The notes beneath the pieces are model-generated. The model worked only from the letters and a program-made list of their open reading frames with translations. It had not been told where the DNA came from and made no database searches. A stretch of DNA of 52,187 nucleotides from Candidatus Rifleibacteriota bacterium (GTDB lineage: Bacteria; Muiribacteriota; Ozemobacteria; Ozemobacterales; Ozemobacteraceae). The DNA is taken from contig JAHISQ010000131.1 of the NCBI GenBank assembly GCA_018818125.1, forward strand, positions 1 to 52,187, in the 5' to 3' direction. Both the position numbers and the translations under genes were made by a program. Shown piece by piece: positions 24,163-33,190 of this stretch. How positions within the stretch are numbered: position 1 is the stretch's first letter; every line of letters begins with the position of its first letter.

Positions 24163-24200
24163 AAACAAAGCCCCGGCAGACATCTGCCGGGGCTTTGTTT
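24163..24200. terminator. Bidirectional intrinsic terminator
   Basis: A perfect 17-bp stem: AAACAAAGCCCCGGCAG (24163-24179), loop ACAT, then its complement ending in CTTTGTTT (to 24200). It lies between the convergent chemoreceptor and metallo-beta-lactamase genes and can serve both. Confidence 0.85.
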
Positions 24201-24218
24201 AGGACTAATTGGCTGAGA

Positions 24219-26759
24219 TTAGTTGTCTGTGTGCAGGGAGTCAAAGCGGCGAAGCTGTTCGACCTGAAGCTTCAGGCTATCAATGGTAGTGCTACCATCA
24301 TACTCACTCAAAAGCTCATTCATGTTGAGCAGTGCAGCGTTATCACCATCAAATTCGCTTCTCACCTGTTTGAGTATGGTTTTCGAAAGTCTTTCATAGC
24401 GTTCGGAACGAACTTCGGCGTCTTCTTCCTGATCGAGGTCAGCCACATATTCGAGCAGCTCTCTGATTGTTTTTTCTTTGCCCAGACTGAGCCAGTGAAT
24501 AATGTTGCGATTGAATGTGGGAGTATTGAGGTCGCCGGTACTGCTGTAAAAACTGTCCTGATAGAGACCTTCACTTATGCAGGCGACACGGCCAAGACCC
24601 AGATCTTCTGCTGCCGACAATGGTATTGGCAGAAGAGGTGTGTGACTGGCGTAAATGTAAGAGTCGCCCAGTTCGTCTGCATCAGAGTTGTAAGAATCTT
24701 CGTCGCCAGTAGCGAGTAAAAAGAGGTTTTTACTTGCTACGAGACCTTTGTTCTGAGGGTTAGAGTTAATAAGTGTACAAGAATCTCTAAGCAATAGTTT
24801 CTGTACATTGCCAGTGATATCAGGTGTGGGAAAGTTTTTCGCGAACGGGCGATATGGCGGGCCAATATTGTCGGTGGGGTCACAGGCCTGGTCGTCATTG
24901 AAACGGATTTTGCTGCCAACTCCCTTGAGGATACTGTTCAGCATATCTGGATTTGAAAGATTGCGAAAGTCAGACTTGCCATACATTATCAGCGAACCAC
25001 CAGCTGCTACAAATTTCTTGAGAGCAGTGACTTCTACTTTTTTGAAATCGAGTGTCGGATGCGGGATGGCGATCACAAAAGCATCTTCGATCATAGCAAA
25101 GGTGATTTCTTTCGAGATACTGCGCATCTGGATGCCATAGTTCTGGAACAGGTCCATCTTCATGCCGGCAAAACGCCCGGTGAAAAAGTCTTTGTTACCA
25201 TGAGCGGCGTCGACATACATCACTTTGGCATCCAGAATAACTATGATAGAGGCTGTATCAATAATTGTGGTGCCTTTTTTGAGAACAGCGATGAGTTCAA
25301 CTTCACCGAGCCAGTCGATCTGAGTTTGCATGACGGCCTGAACAGTTTCACTAGCGCCCAATTTGGCAAATTTAACCTTGTCGATAAGGTTCGAATCGCA
25401 CATAGCTGAATGATATACTTCTAGCGTGATCCCTGCCGCATCAATTTCTGCCGGATTGGTTACTGGAACCAGCACCTTAAATGGGTGTTTCATGTAGAGT
25501 TTATCATAGTTGGCGCCTATGCTTACGATCTTGGGCAAGGGGTTTTCTGCGCCAGCAGGAGTCGTAATTGTGCCCTCATAAGTTACCACTTTGTCTACTT
25601 CTCTTGGGTCTCGTGATTCAATACTGTATTTGTAATCGGTAGAGGGTTTGAGGCCTGTTATGGTAACGGTGTGTACTTTAACTGCATGGTCATACTCTTT
25701 GCTTTGATTAAGCTTGGTAGTGCCATAGAATACGGCAGTTGTTCCGGGTTTATTAGTGCTCCACTGTATTGTTGCAGAATTAGCTGTCAAGGCGATTACT
25801 TTGGGGAGTTGATCAAATGCGATCAGGCTGTTGTCGGTTACAAACTTTACAGTCTTGCCATCGGTAAAACTCTCAACATGACCATCGGTATCGGTTCTGA
25901 ATACTTTCATTTTGTGGTAATCATAGATATCAAGAACGGCCTGAGTCGGATGACCAAAAGAATTGCCTTTTCCTGCACTGATAACACCATATTCAGGTTT
26001 TATGACATCCATGAAAGCATGAGTCGAAGAGGTTTTGCTGCCGTGGTGCCCTGACTTGAGAACGGTGGTTTTCAGCTCGCTGGCAGGGGTTGAAGCCAGT
26101 AATTTATTTTCGGCATTCTTTTCGGCATCGCCAGTGAAGAGGTAACTAACTTCTCCAACTGTTGCTTTAATGATTATCGACATTTCGTTCGGGTTGGTTT
26201 TATCGTCTCCGGGAGCCTTATCTTCTTCTCTTCCATCGTCAGTGTACAGTATTTGTGCTTTGACGCCTTTGCCCCAGTTGAGTAGTTCGCCAGTTTTTGC
26301 ACGGCGATAAGGAATTTTCTTTTCAAGGATCATGTCCTTGAGTTGAGCATAGAGAATCCCGTCCTGTGAACCTCTTTCAGGGTCTGGAAAGTCCCTTTGA
26401 GGCTCTGAGGAGACTTCGCTGTCGTTTGAGTAGACGAACTCACCGAATGAGAAGTCTTTTACGAGGTCGATGAACCCGCCAAAATGGTCGCGATGCGGGT
26501 GAGTGATGAAAGCTTGATCAATGTGCTTAATTCCTGCCTTTTTGAGGAAAGGAATAATGTAGCGCTGAGCGGCATTGCGATTATCGTCGCCAGCATCGAT
26601 CATAATTGTTTTCTCAGCAGAGCGAATCAAAATACAATCGCCCTGATGTACATCGAGAAAAGTTACTCTGAGCAGGGGTGCTTCATTTGCATAAGCCGGT
26701 GTTGCAATAAAAGCTAAAAGCAGCATCAATACGGCTAACTGCGCGATTCTGTGTAACAT
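24219..26759 (-). CDS. Secreted ComEC-like metallo-beta-lactamase with Fn3-like and GATase-like domains
   Basis: An 846-residue exported protein. The start at 26759 (MLHRIAQ, signal peptide cut after AYA) has AAGGAG 9 nt upstream; the open frame begins 30 codons earlier. Residues about 28-310 form a metallo-beta-lactamase domain like the DNA-uptake protein ComEC: DVHQGDC, H87-x-H89-x-D91-H92 (HPHRDH), LFTGDAE and SGHHGS. An Fn3/purple-acid-phosphatase-N-like module follows (about 320-410, GLKPSTDYKYSIE). Then comes a beta-rich stretch and a domain (about 530-780) resembling class-I-GATase-like membrane-protein folds (FVIAIPHP, KKFVAAGGSLIMYG). A helical tail ends the protein. It has no ComEC transmembrane channel, so it is likely an extracellular hydrolase, perhaps nuclease or phosphodiesterase. 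Confidence 0.78.
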   Translation of the reverse strand: MLHRIAQLAVLMLLLAFIATPAYANEAPLLRVTFLDVHQGDCILIRSAEKTIMIDAGDDNRNAAQRYIIPFLKKAGIKHIDQAFITHPHRDHFGGFIDLVKDFSFGEFVYSNDSEVSSEPQRDFPDPERGSQDGILYAQLKDMILEKKIPYRRAKTGELLNWGKGVKAQILYTDDGREEDKAPGDDKTNPNEMSIIIKATVGEVSYLFTGDAEKNAENKLLASTPASELKTTVLKSGHHGSKTSSTHAFMDVIKPEYGVISAGKGNSFGHPTQAVLDIYDYHKMKVFRTDTDGHVESFTDGKTVKFVTDNSLIAFDQLPKVIALTANSATIQWSTNKPGTTAVFYGTTKLNQSKEYDHAVKVHTVTITGLKPSTDYKYSIESRDPREVDKVVTYEGTITTPAGAENPLPKIVSIGANYDKLYMKHPFKVLVPVTNPAEIDAAGITLEVYHSAMCDSNLIDKVKFAKLGASETVQAVMQTQIDWLGEVELIAVLKKGTTIIDTASIIVILDAKVMYVDAAHGNKDFFTGRFAGMKMDLFQNYGIQMRSISKEITFAMIEDAFVIAIPHPTLDFKKVEVTALKKFVAAGGSLIMYGKSDFRNLSNPDMLNSILKGVGSKIRFNDDQACDPTDNIGPPYRPFAKNFPTPDITGNVQKLLLRDSCTLINSNPQNKGLVASKNLFLLATGDEDSYNSDADELGDSYIYASHTPLLPIPLSAAEDLGLGRVACISEGLYQDSFYSSTGDLNTPTFNRNIIHWLSLGKEKTIRELLEYVADLDQEEDAEVRSERYERLSKTILKQVRSEFDGDNAALLNMNELLSEYDGSTTIDSLKLQVEQLRRFDSLHTDN

Positions 26760-26820
26760 ACTCATATACTCCTTATGCGCGCTGGATTCAGATTTAGATA
26801 AACCTGGACCATGTAGACTA

Positions 26821-26849
26821 ATTCTACTGAGATATACATAATGTGTCAA
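26821..26849 (-). promoter_or_regulatory. Sigma-70-type promoter for the metallo-beta-lactamase gene
   Basis: On the reverse strand TTGACA (26849-26844), 17 nt, TAGAAT (26826-26821): a near-consensus promoter about 60 nt upstream of the chosen start codon. Its position also argues against the longer open frame being used. Confidence 0.72.
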
Positions 26850-26949
26850 TGCCTGGTAAGGCTTTTTTTTGTGGAATATGTCTGGAATATTCTGCGATTT
26901 GCCGGGGGTAGTTGTAGCTGGTTGTGAAAAGATCGTGCTGAAACAAGCT

Positions 26950-26996
26950 AAAAAAGCACTGCCGCCTAGGCCACAGAAATTGGCAGATGGCGGCAG
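26950..26996 (-). terminator. Intrinsic terminator after nrdJ
   Basis: On the reverse strand CTGCCGCC (from 26996) pairs with GGCGGCAG (to 26959) around a 22-nt loop, and is followed by TGC and six T. It would end the metG-tatD-aroB-nrdJ transcript. Confidence 0.7.
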
Positions 26997-27023
26997 CGCG
27001 ATTTGGCAGATATTACCCAGGAA

Positions 27024-29315
27024 TTATCCGCATTTGGAATAACCACAGGCCTTACAGATTACGCAGCCGCCTTCATGTTCCAGCGCTTCGTTGCATTCTG
27101 GGCATGAAGAGTCTGGTTCGGTATTATCCAGCAGCAGGTTTTTCTTTTCTGGTGGCCGCGATTCATTAATTGCTGGCACGTTTCTGGTAAAAGTATCACG
27201 CGAACTCAAATAATATTGCTCGAGCGCTTTGCCTATGGCATCTGGGCACGAAAGAACCTTGATACCACCACTCATGGCGGCTCGTTTAATGGTTGACATA
27301 CATCTTATGCCCTTGAGCTGGTCGATGATTTCCTGTACATCAACGCCGGCACGTAGAGCCATGGATACAAGGCGGGCAGCTGCTTCTGATTGAGATGGAC
27401 AGCCGCCGTTTCGGCCCAGGCTGGTGAATACTTCGCAAATTCCTTTTTCATCAGAATTGACTGTTACATAAAGGTTGCCACAACCTATTTTTACGCGTTC
27501 GGTAACGCCCACCGTCTTTTCTGGCCGTGCGCGTGGCGTAACACGTGTACTCTCTGACTGGCGAGTTCCCTTTTTGCTGCTTCCGACATTAAGCACCTGT
27601 TCATCGCGCGATCCGTCTCGGTACACGGTGACACCTTTGCATCCAAGCGTGTGCGCCATTCGAAAAACAGTTTCAACATCTCTTATCGATGCTTCGAAAG
27701 GGAAGTTTACAGTTTTGCTGACCGCATTGTCCGAGTGTTTTTGAAACGCAGCCTGCGTTCTGACGTGCCACTCAGGCGATATCATGTGGCTGGTAACGAA
27801 AATCCTTGCAATGTCTTCTGGTATCTCTGATATGCCCTTCAGACTCCCCTGTCTGGCAATTTTTTCCATGAGCTGTTCTGAATAAAAATTGCGCTCACGA
27901 GCAATTCTCACAAAATCATGATGAACCTCGACAAGTTTCTCGTTATCCATGACGTGCTTCTCGTAAGCAATCGCGAACAAAGGCTCTATTCCGCTGGAAC
28001 AGCCAGCGATAAGACTGATAGTGCCCGTCGGCGCAATAGTTGTAACCGTAGCATTACGCAGCGGCTGCATCTTTTTCTCAACAAAAATTGATTTTTCAAA
28101 ATTGGGAAAAGGCCCGCGCTCTCTCGCCAGTTCCTGTGAAGCCGACCAGGCCTCACGTTTAATGAACCCCATAACCGTGTCAGCAGTTTCTAGAGCCTTT
28201 TCTGAGTCATAGGCAAGATTTAGATGGATGAGCATGTCTGACCAACCCATTACTCCCAGACCTATCTTGCGATTGGATCTGGTCATTCTGTCAATTTCCG
28301 GGATCGGGTAGCGATTCTGGTCGATGACATTATCGAGAAAGCGAACTGACAGCGCAATGACTTCGCGTAAGCGGTCAAAATCAACCTCTTTCTTGCCATT
28401 TTCATCTTTTATAAATCGTGCAAGATTGATTGAGCCAAGATTGCATGATTCATATGGCAAAAGCGGTTGTTCACCACAAGGATTGGTTGATTCAATCAGC
28501 GCGATATCGGGTGTGGGCTGGTATCTGTTTACCCGGTCGATAAATACAATTCCAGGTTCCCCATTACGCCATGCACGCTCTACAATCATGTTGAACACTT
28601 TGCTCGCCTTGAGCGAACGCACGGCTTCGCCTGATCGGGGGTTGATCAGATCATACTCATTGTCGCGCTCAAGCGCTTCCATGAAAACGTCGGTTATCGC
28701 AATACTTATATTGAAATTAGTGAGTTCATCATTTTTTTCTTTACAGGTGATAAAGTCAAGAATGTCGGGGTGATCTACCCGAAGCATTCCCATGTTTGCG
28801 CCCCGGCGGGTGCCGCCCTGCTTGATGGTTTCTGTGGCTACATTGAAAACTTTCATGAAAGATATCGGGCCTGAGCTTACTCCGCTGGTAGAACTCACGA
28901 TATCGTTGGCCGGGCGCAGGCGAGAGAAGCTGAAGCCTGTACCGCCACCTGATTTGTGGATTAGCGCCGCATTTTTGACGGCATCAAAAATGCCTTCCAT
29001 AGAATCTTCAATCGGGAGTACAAAGCAGGCTGAGAGTTGCCCCAGTTCTTTGCCCGCATTCATGAGCGTTGGGCTGTTAGGCAGGAAATCAAGATCAGTC
29101 ATTATTTTAAAAAACAAATCTTCAAGCTCGGGTGCCTGATAACGGCTGTTTGGATAGTTATTCTCGGCAGCAGAAATTGCTTTGGCAACTCGACGAAACA
29201 GTTCTTCGATAGTTTCTGTTGGCTTGCCATCAGGTCCTCTGGTCAGGTAACGTTTGGCCAGCACTTTTTGTGCATTCGGTGAAAAGCGGTGAGAAACAGT
29301 GGTAGTCGGGTTCAT
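27024..29315 (-). CDS. nrdJ: Vitamin B12-dependent (class II) ribonucleoside-diphosphate reductase
   Basis: A 763-residue enzyme reducing ribonucleotides to deoxyribonucleotides with adenosylcobalamin. Visible features: C97 of the redox pair (QLSACF), the catalytic core NPCGEQ at 278-283 (N278, C280, E282), SCNLGSINLARF after it, and an APTGTIS motif. A TSCPD-type domain contains GGCPSQSEAAARL. A C-terminal zinc-ribbon tail has CPEC, then CKACGYSKC. Oxygen-independent function fits an anaerobe. It follows aroB by 21 nt. No cobalamin riboswitch is seen before it. Confidence 0.95.
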   Translation of the reverse strand: MNPTTTVSHRFSPNAQKVLAKRYLTRGPDGKPTETIEELFRRVAKAISAAENNYPNSRYQAPELEDLFFKIMTDLDFLPNSPTLMNAGKELGQLSACFVLPIEDSMEGIFDAVKNAALIHKSGGGTGFSFSRLRPANDIVSSTSGVSSGPISFMKVFNVATETIKQGGTRRGANMGMLRVDHPDILDFITCKEKNDELTNFNISIAITDVFMEALERDNEYDLINPRSGEAVRSLKASKVFNMIVERAWRNGEPGIVFIDRVNRYQPTPDIALIESTNPCGEQPLLPYESCNLGSINLARFIKDENGKKEVDFDRLREVIALSVRFLDNVIDQNRYPIPEIDRMTRSNRKIGLGVMGWSDMLIHLNLAYDSEKALETADTVMGFIKREAWSASQELARERGPFPNFEKSIFVEKKMQPLRNATVTTIAPTGTISLIAGCSSGIEPLFAIAYEKHVMDNEKLVEVHHDFVRIARERNFYSEQLMEKIARQGSLKGISEIPEDIARIFVTSHMISPEWHVRTQAAFQKHSDNAVSKTVNFPFEASIRDVETVFRMAHTLGCKGVTVYRDGSRDEQVLNVGSSKKGTRQSESTRVTPRARPEKTVGVTERVKIGCGNLYVTVNSDEKGICEVFTSLGRNGGCPSQSEAAARLVSMALRAGVDVQEIIDQLKGIRCMSTIKRAAMSGGIKVLSCPDAIGKALEQYYLSSRDTFTRNVPAINESRPPEKKNLLLDNTEPDSSCPECNEALEHEGGCVICKACGYSKCG

Positions 29316-29336
29316 TTTGCCATCCTTATGTTTTCT

Positions 29337-30428
29337 TTATAGATCGCAGGCGGTCAGGAAAAAATCTTCGATTTTGTCAGGGCTGACCTTATGTATAAAG
29401 GTCTTGCCGAGAGCTTGCGGCAGTATGAATCTGTACCCGTCCTGATCTTTTTTCTTATCCTGGGAAAGTGTATTCAATAATGATTTTTTATCAAGTTCTG
29501 ATGGAATTTTTACAGGCAGGCCTAGTTCGGTCAGAATATGGGTCAGGTGTTCGCTATAATCTTCTTCCAGCTTCCCAATAGATTGCGATGCTTTGAGAGC
29601 CATCAACATACCCAGACCAACTGCTTCGCCGTGATGAAGTCTGATGTAGTTGCCAGCCGCTTCGAGAGCGTGCCCAAAGGTATGGCCCAGGTTTAGGTGA
29701 GCTCGAATGCCGTGATCCAGCTCGTCTTCGGCGACAAAAGTCTTTTTGATATGTATAGATCTGCGAGTCAGTCGTTGCAACAGGTTTATCTGTTTGGCTT
29801 TGATTGAATCAATGCTTTTGTGAATGAAACGGAAATAGGCGGAATCTGCAATTGCTCCATGTTTTACCGCTTCAACCAATCCGTAAGCAAGTTGACTGAG
29901 AGGAAGGGTTCGCAATACAGAAACGTCAATAGCTGTGAGAACGGGCTGGTAAAATGTACCAGCCAGATTTTTACCGCCTGCGAGGTTTATTCCATTTTTG
30001 CCGCCGAAGCTTGCATCAACCATTGCCAGAAATGAAGTCGGCATTAATACAAGAGGTAGGCCACGCTTGTATATTGAAGCTGCAAAACCGCCGAGATCAC
30101 AGATGACGCCGCCGCCAAGCGCTATCAGCGGGCAATTTCGATCCAGGCCATCGTCACATAATTTCGCCAGTATTGTAGATATGGAGTCCAGATTTTTGTA
30201 TTTTTCGCCATCGGGCAAAACTATTTCACTGGCGTGCATGCCTCTGGTGCGCAATTCAGCCAGCAGAGGCTGAAGATACCATTTCGCTACAGTTTCGTTG
30301 GTCAAAATGGCACAGTGTTTTGATGCTCGCAGGCGCAAAACTCTAGCAACGACTTCCTTGCAGATGTCATTGCCAAGAATTATTTCGTTACTTGAGGAAC
30401 GGGTGTAGGTAAGTCTTTGTGTTTCCAT
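29337..30428 (-). CDS. aroB: 3-dehydroquinate synthase
   Basis: A 363-residue enzyme, second step of the shikimate pathway (DAHP to 3-dehydroquinate). NAD-binding: DGEKYKNL and the GGGV motif at 105-108. Zinc ligands are E186 (VEAVKHG), H249 (NLGHTFGH) and H266 (LHHGEAVG). MPTSFLAMVDASFGGKNGIN is fully typical. It lies 2 nt after tatD, so probably coupled. Confidence 0.96.
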   Translation of the reverse strand: METQRLTYTRSSSNEIILGNDICKEVVARVLRLRASKHCAILTNETVAKWYLQPLLAELRTRGMHASEIVLPDGEKYKNLDSISTILAKLCDDGLDRNCPLIALGGGVICDLGGFAASIYKRGLPLVLMPTSFLAMVDASFGGKNGINLAGGKNLAGTFYQPVLTAIDVSVLRTLPLSQLAYGLVEAVKHGAIADSAYFRFIHKSIDSIKAKQINLLQRLTRRSIHIKKTFVAEDELDHGIRAHLNLGHTFGHALEAAGNYIRLHHGEAVGLGMLMALKASQSIGKLEEDYSEHLTHILTELGLPVKIPSELDKKSLLNTLSQDKKKDQDGYRFILPQALGKTFIHKVSPDKIEDFFLTACDL

Positions 30429-30430
30429 GG

Positions 30431-31213
30431 TCAGGCCAGTCTGGAACCAAAAAATGTGATTGCGTTGAGATGAAGAGTTTGAGCCATATCTTTACAGCTC
30501 AAGCAGCGAAGTTTTGCCAAATATTCAAGTGTTAGCGGCAACCAGGCGGGTTCATTTCTCTTGCCGCGTTTTGGTTGCGGTGCCAGATAAGGACAGTCTG
30601 TCTCAAGGTGGATCTTATCCGCGGGAAAAAATTTAAAAACAGCTCTCGTCATTTCCGATTTTGTAAAGGTCAACGCCCCGCCAATGGAAAAATGAAAGCC
30701 CATGTCTGTTGCTCTGCGCGCAATTTCAAGATCTCCTGAAAAACAGTGCAGCATAACCCTGGGTGGAGTTGGCAAGTCATGTATGGCTGCGAAGAATTCA
30801 TCGAACGCTTCTCTTACATGTATTACCGCTGGCATGTTTAACTCGGCAGCTAATGACCACAGGCTCTTGAAAACAGCGATTTGAACTTCAGGCGGTGAAA
30901 AATTGTAATGAAAATCCAGACCGATCTCGCCGATGCCAACAACTTCTGGCAGATCGGCCAGATGTCTTAACTGGTCTGCAGTCTCAGGACTTGCCTCTGC
31001 TGCATCGTGCGGGTGTATCCCTACTAGCGCAGAGCAGGTCGGGTATTGCCTGGCTATCTCAATCGCCTGTTTTGAGGTTTTGATACAGGTGCCAGCATTA
31101 ATAATTCGCTTTACTCCGGCCTCACTGGCTCGACTGACCAGCTCAGCACATTCTGAAAACAGCTTTTCATCCTGCAGGTGAGCGTGTACATCTACCAGGA
31201 AAACATCACTCAT
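30431..31213 (-). CDS. tatD: TatD-family metal-dependent hydrolase
   Basis: A 260-residue TIM-barrel DNase family protein. Metal ligands: H10 and H12 in DVHAH, E in GEIGLD, H in VIHVRE, H in MLHCFSG, and D in ETDCPYLAP. TatD enzymes are 3'-5' exonucleases or D-aminoacyl deacylases. Its ATG overlaps the metG stop codon (TAATG). metG next to tatD is a common pairing in bacteria. Confidence 0.93.
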   Translation of the reverse strand: MSDVFLVDVHAHLQDEKLFSECAELVSRASEAGVKRIINAGTCIKTSKQAIEIARQYPTCSALVGIHPHDAAEASPETADQLRHLADLPEVVGIGEIGLDFHYNFSPPEVQIAVFKSLWSLAAELNMPAVIHVREAFDEFFAAIHDLPTPPRVMLHCFSGDLEIARRATDMGFHFSIGGALTFTKSEMTRAVFKFFPADKIHLETDCPYLAPQPKRGKRNEPAWLPLTLEYLAKLRCLSCKDMAQTLHLNAITFFGSRLA

Positions 31214-33168
31214 TACTTAACTCTTATGCCTGTCTGTGCCAGCTTGTCTGGTGATACCAGTGCAAGGCCACCATCTTCGGTTGCTGCAGCCAGAATCATG
31301 CCGTGTGAGACTATGCCACGGATCTTTGCCGGTTTGAGGTTCTTTACCATTACTACCTGCCGGCCAATTATCTCTTCGGGTTTGTAAAAGTCCGCAATAC
31401 CTGCAACCAGGGTTCGCGTTTCGCTGCCAATGTTAACAGTGAGCTTTAGTAGCTTGTCCGCTTTTTCAACCTTTTCTGCCGTTTCAATCCGCGCAATGCA
31501 TAACTCGGTTTTGAGAAAATCATCGAAGCTGATCAGACCATCTTCATTGACTTCAGATTTTACCGGCGCTGCAGCTTTTTCTTTTTTCCCATCTTCTGCA
31601 GCAGGCTTGCCACCCTTTTTGAGGTTTTGTATACGCTCTGTTTCGAGACGCGGAAACATCGGGGTTGGCTCTGTGCACGAAGTGCCATCTGGTAGTTGTC
31701 CCCAGGCCAGGTCTGACAAAGAAACCCTTTGCTCGGCGCAGCCAATCTGTTTGAGGAACTCTGGAGCCAGATGTGGCATGAAAGGCTCTACCAGATGAGT
31801 GCAGAATCTGATGCCCTCGCCAATTGTGTAAAAAACTTCGTCAAGAACTTCAAAATTTTGCTCTTTGGCCAGCTTCCATGGTGCGGTTTCGTCAACATAC
31901 TTATTCAGTCGTTGCACCAGAGTCCAGATATGCTTGAGAGCATCATGAAACAAGAAGTTTTCCATTGCTTCCACATAGTCTGCTTTGATCTGCGTCGCCA
32001 TTTGTGCAATCTCAAGACTTTGTGGCAGAGCAGGCTGTTTTTTGTGGAAAATGCCCTCGCGATTTTTGATTAACAGCGGCAGGGTGCGCTGGCAGAGGTT
32101 GCCATAATCGTTGGCTAGATCGGCGTTGTAACGCAGAACAAAGTTGTCCTCAGTGTATGTGGCATCCATGCCAAATACCATTTCGCGAAACAGGTAGAAT
32201 CTGAAAGGGTCAAGGCCATATCTGGCGACCAGTTCACGCGGATTAATAATGTTGCCAAGTGATTTTGACATCTTTCCTTCGCCGGTTACCCACCAGCCAT
32301 GAGCAAAAATGCATTGTGGCAGTTGCAGGTCAAGCGCCATCAGCATGGTGGTCCAGTAAACTGCGTGTGTGGTCAGAATGTCTTTGCCGACAATATGGCA
32401 TGATGCCGGCCACAAGCGGTTGAATTTTTCCATGTCAAAAGGATAACCAATCGCAGAAATATAGTTGGTCAGCGCATCAAACCAGACATAGGTAACGTAG
32501 TCAGGGGCAAATGGCAAATCGATACCCCATGACAATCTTGCTTTGGGGCGGCTGATACAAAGATCGCCCAGCGGCTGCCGCAAAAAGCCAAGCACTTCGT
32601 TTTTGCGGTTTTCTGGCCTTATAAAACCTGGATTAGCATTTATATGATCAATAAGTTTCTGCTGATAGGCGGACATTTTGAAAAAGTAGCTTTTTTCTGA
32701 GAGCTCCTGAACTGAACGCTTGCAGTCAGGGCATATCTTTTCGGGCACTTCTTTTTCGGTCCAGAAACGCTCGCATGGCGTGCAGTACCAGCCGCTATAA
32801 TCAGCTTCATAAATGTCGCCCTTTTCCCATAGCTGGTTAAGTGCGTGAACAACAACCTTTTTGTGGCGATCTTCTGTTGTTCTGATAAAGTCGTCGTTGC
32901 TTATGTCGAGAAGTTCCCAAAGAGATTTAAATTTCTCAACGAGCTTGTCGGTATGCTCCAGCGGAGTCAGTCCTCGAGCTTTTGCGGCCTGTTCTACTTT
33001 CTGGCCATGCTCATCCGAGCCGGTCAGAAAATAAACATCGCGACCCATGGCGCGCTGGTAGCGACTGAGGATGTCGGCTGCAAGGGTCGAGAAGGCATGA
33101 CCTATATGCAGTTCGTCATTGGCATAATAAAGTGGAGTAGTTACGTAGAATGATTTTTTTTCTGACAT
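31213..33168 (-). CDS. metG: Methionyl-tRNA synthetase with C-terminal tRNA-binding domain
   Basis: A 651-residue class I synthetase. The start is placed at 33168 (MSEKKSFYVTTPLYY) with GAGG about 6 nt upstream; an upstream in-frame start adds 12 residues that do not fit the family. HIGH is at 21-24, the zinc knuckle C129-x2-C132 and C146-x2-C149, and KMSKS at 299-303. An anticodon-binding helical domain follows. A linker rich in Lys/Ala (about 530-555) leads to a Trbp111/EMAP-like OB domain (about 555-651) with KxxKLLKLTVN and GIVSHGMILAA, which dimerises and holds tRNA. Confidence 0.96.
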   Translation of the reverse strand: MSEKKSFYVTTPLYYANDELHIGHAFSTLAADILSRYQRAMGRDVYFLTGSDEHGQKVEQAAKARGLTPLEHTDKLVEKFKSLWELLDISNDDFIRTTEDRHKKVVVHALNQLWEKGDIYEADYSGWYCTPCERFWTEKEVPEKICPDCKRSVQELSEKSYFFKMSAYQQKLIDHINANPGFIRPENRKNEVLGFLRQPLGDLCISRPKARLSWGIDLPFAPDYVTYVWFDALTNYISAIGYPFDMEKFNRLWPASCHIVGKDILTTHAVYWTTMLMALDLQLPQCIFAHGWWVTGEGKMSKSLGNIINPRELVARYGLDPFRFYLFREMVFGMDATYTEDNFVLRYNADLANDYGNLCQRTLPLLIKNREGIFHKKQPALPQSLEIAQMATQIKADYVEAMENFLFHDALKHIWTLVQRLNKYVDETAPWKLAKEQNFEVLDEVFYTIGEGIRFCTHLVEPFMPHLAPEFLKQIGCAEQRVSLSDLAWGQLPDGTSCTEPTPMFPRLETERIQNLKKGGKPAAEDGKKEKAAAPVKSEVNEDGLISFDDFLKTELCIARIETAEKVEKADKLLKLTVNIGSETRTLVAGIADFYKPEEIIGRQVVMVKNLKPAKIRGIVSHGMILAAATEDGGLALVSPDKLAQTGIRVK

Positions 33169-33190
33169 GTGAACCTCTTGTTCTAACCGG

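Noticed and set aside
29316..29336. Cobalamin riboswitch for nrdJ
   Set aside because: Only 21 nt separate nrdJ from aroB, too short for any cobalamin riboswitch.
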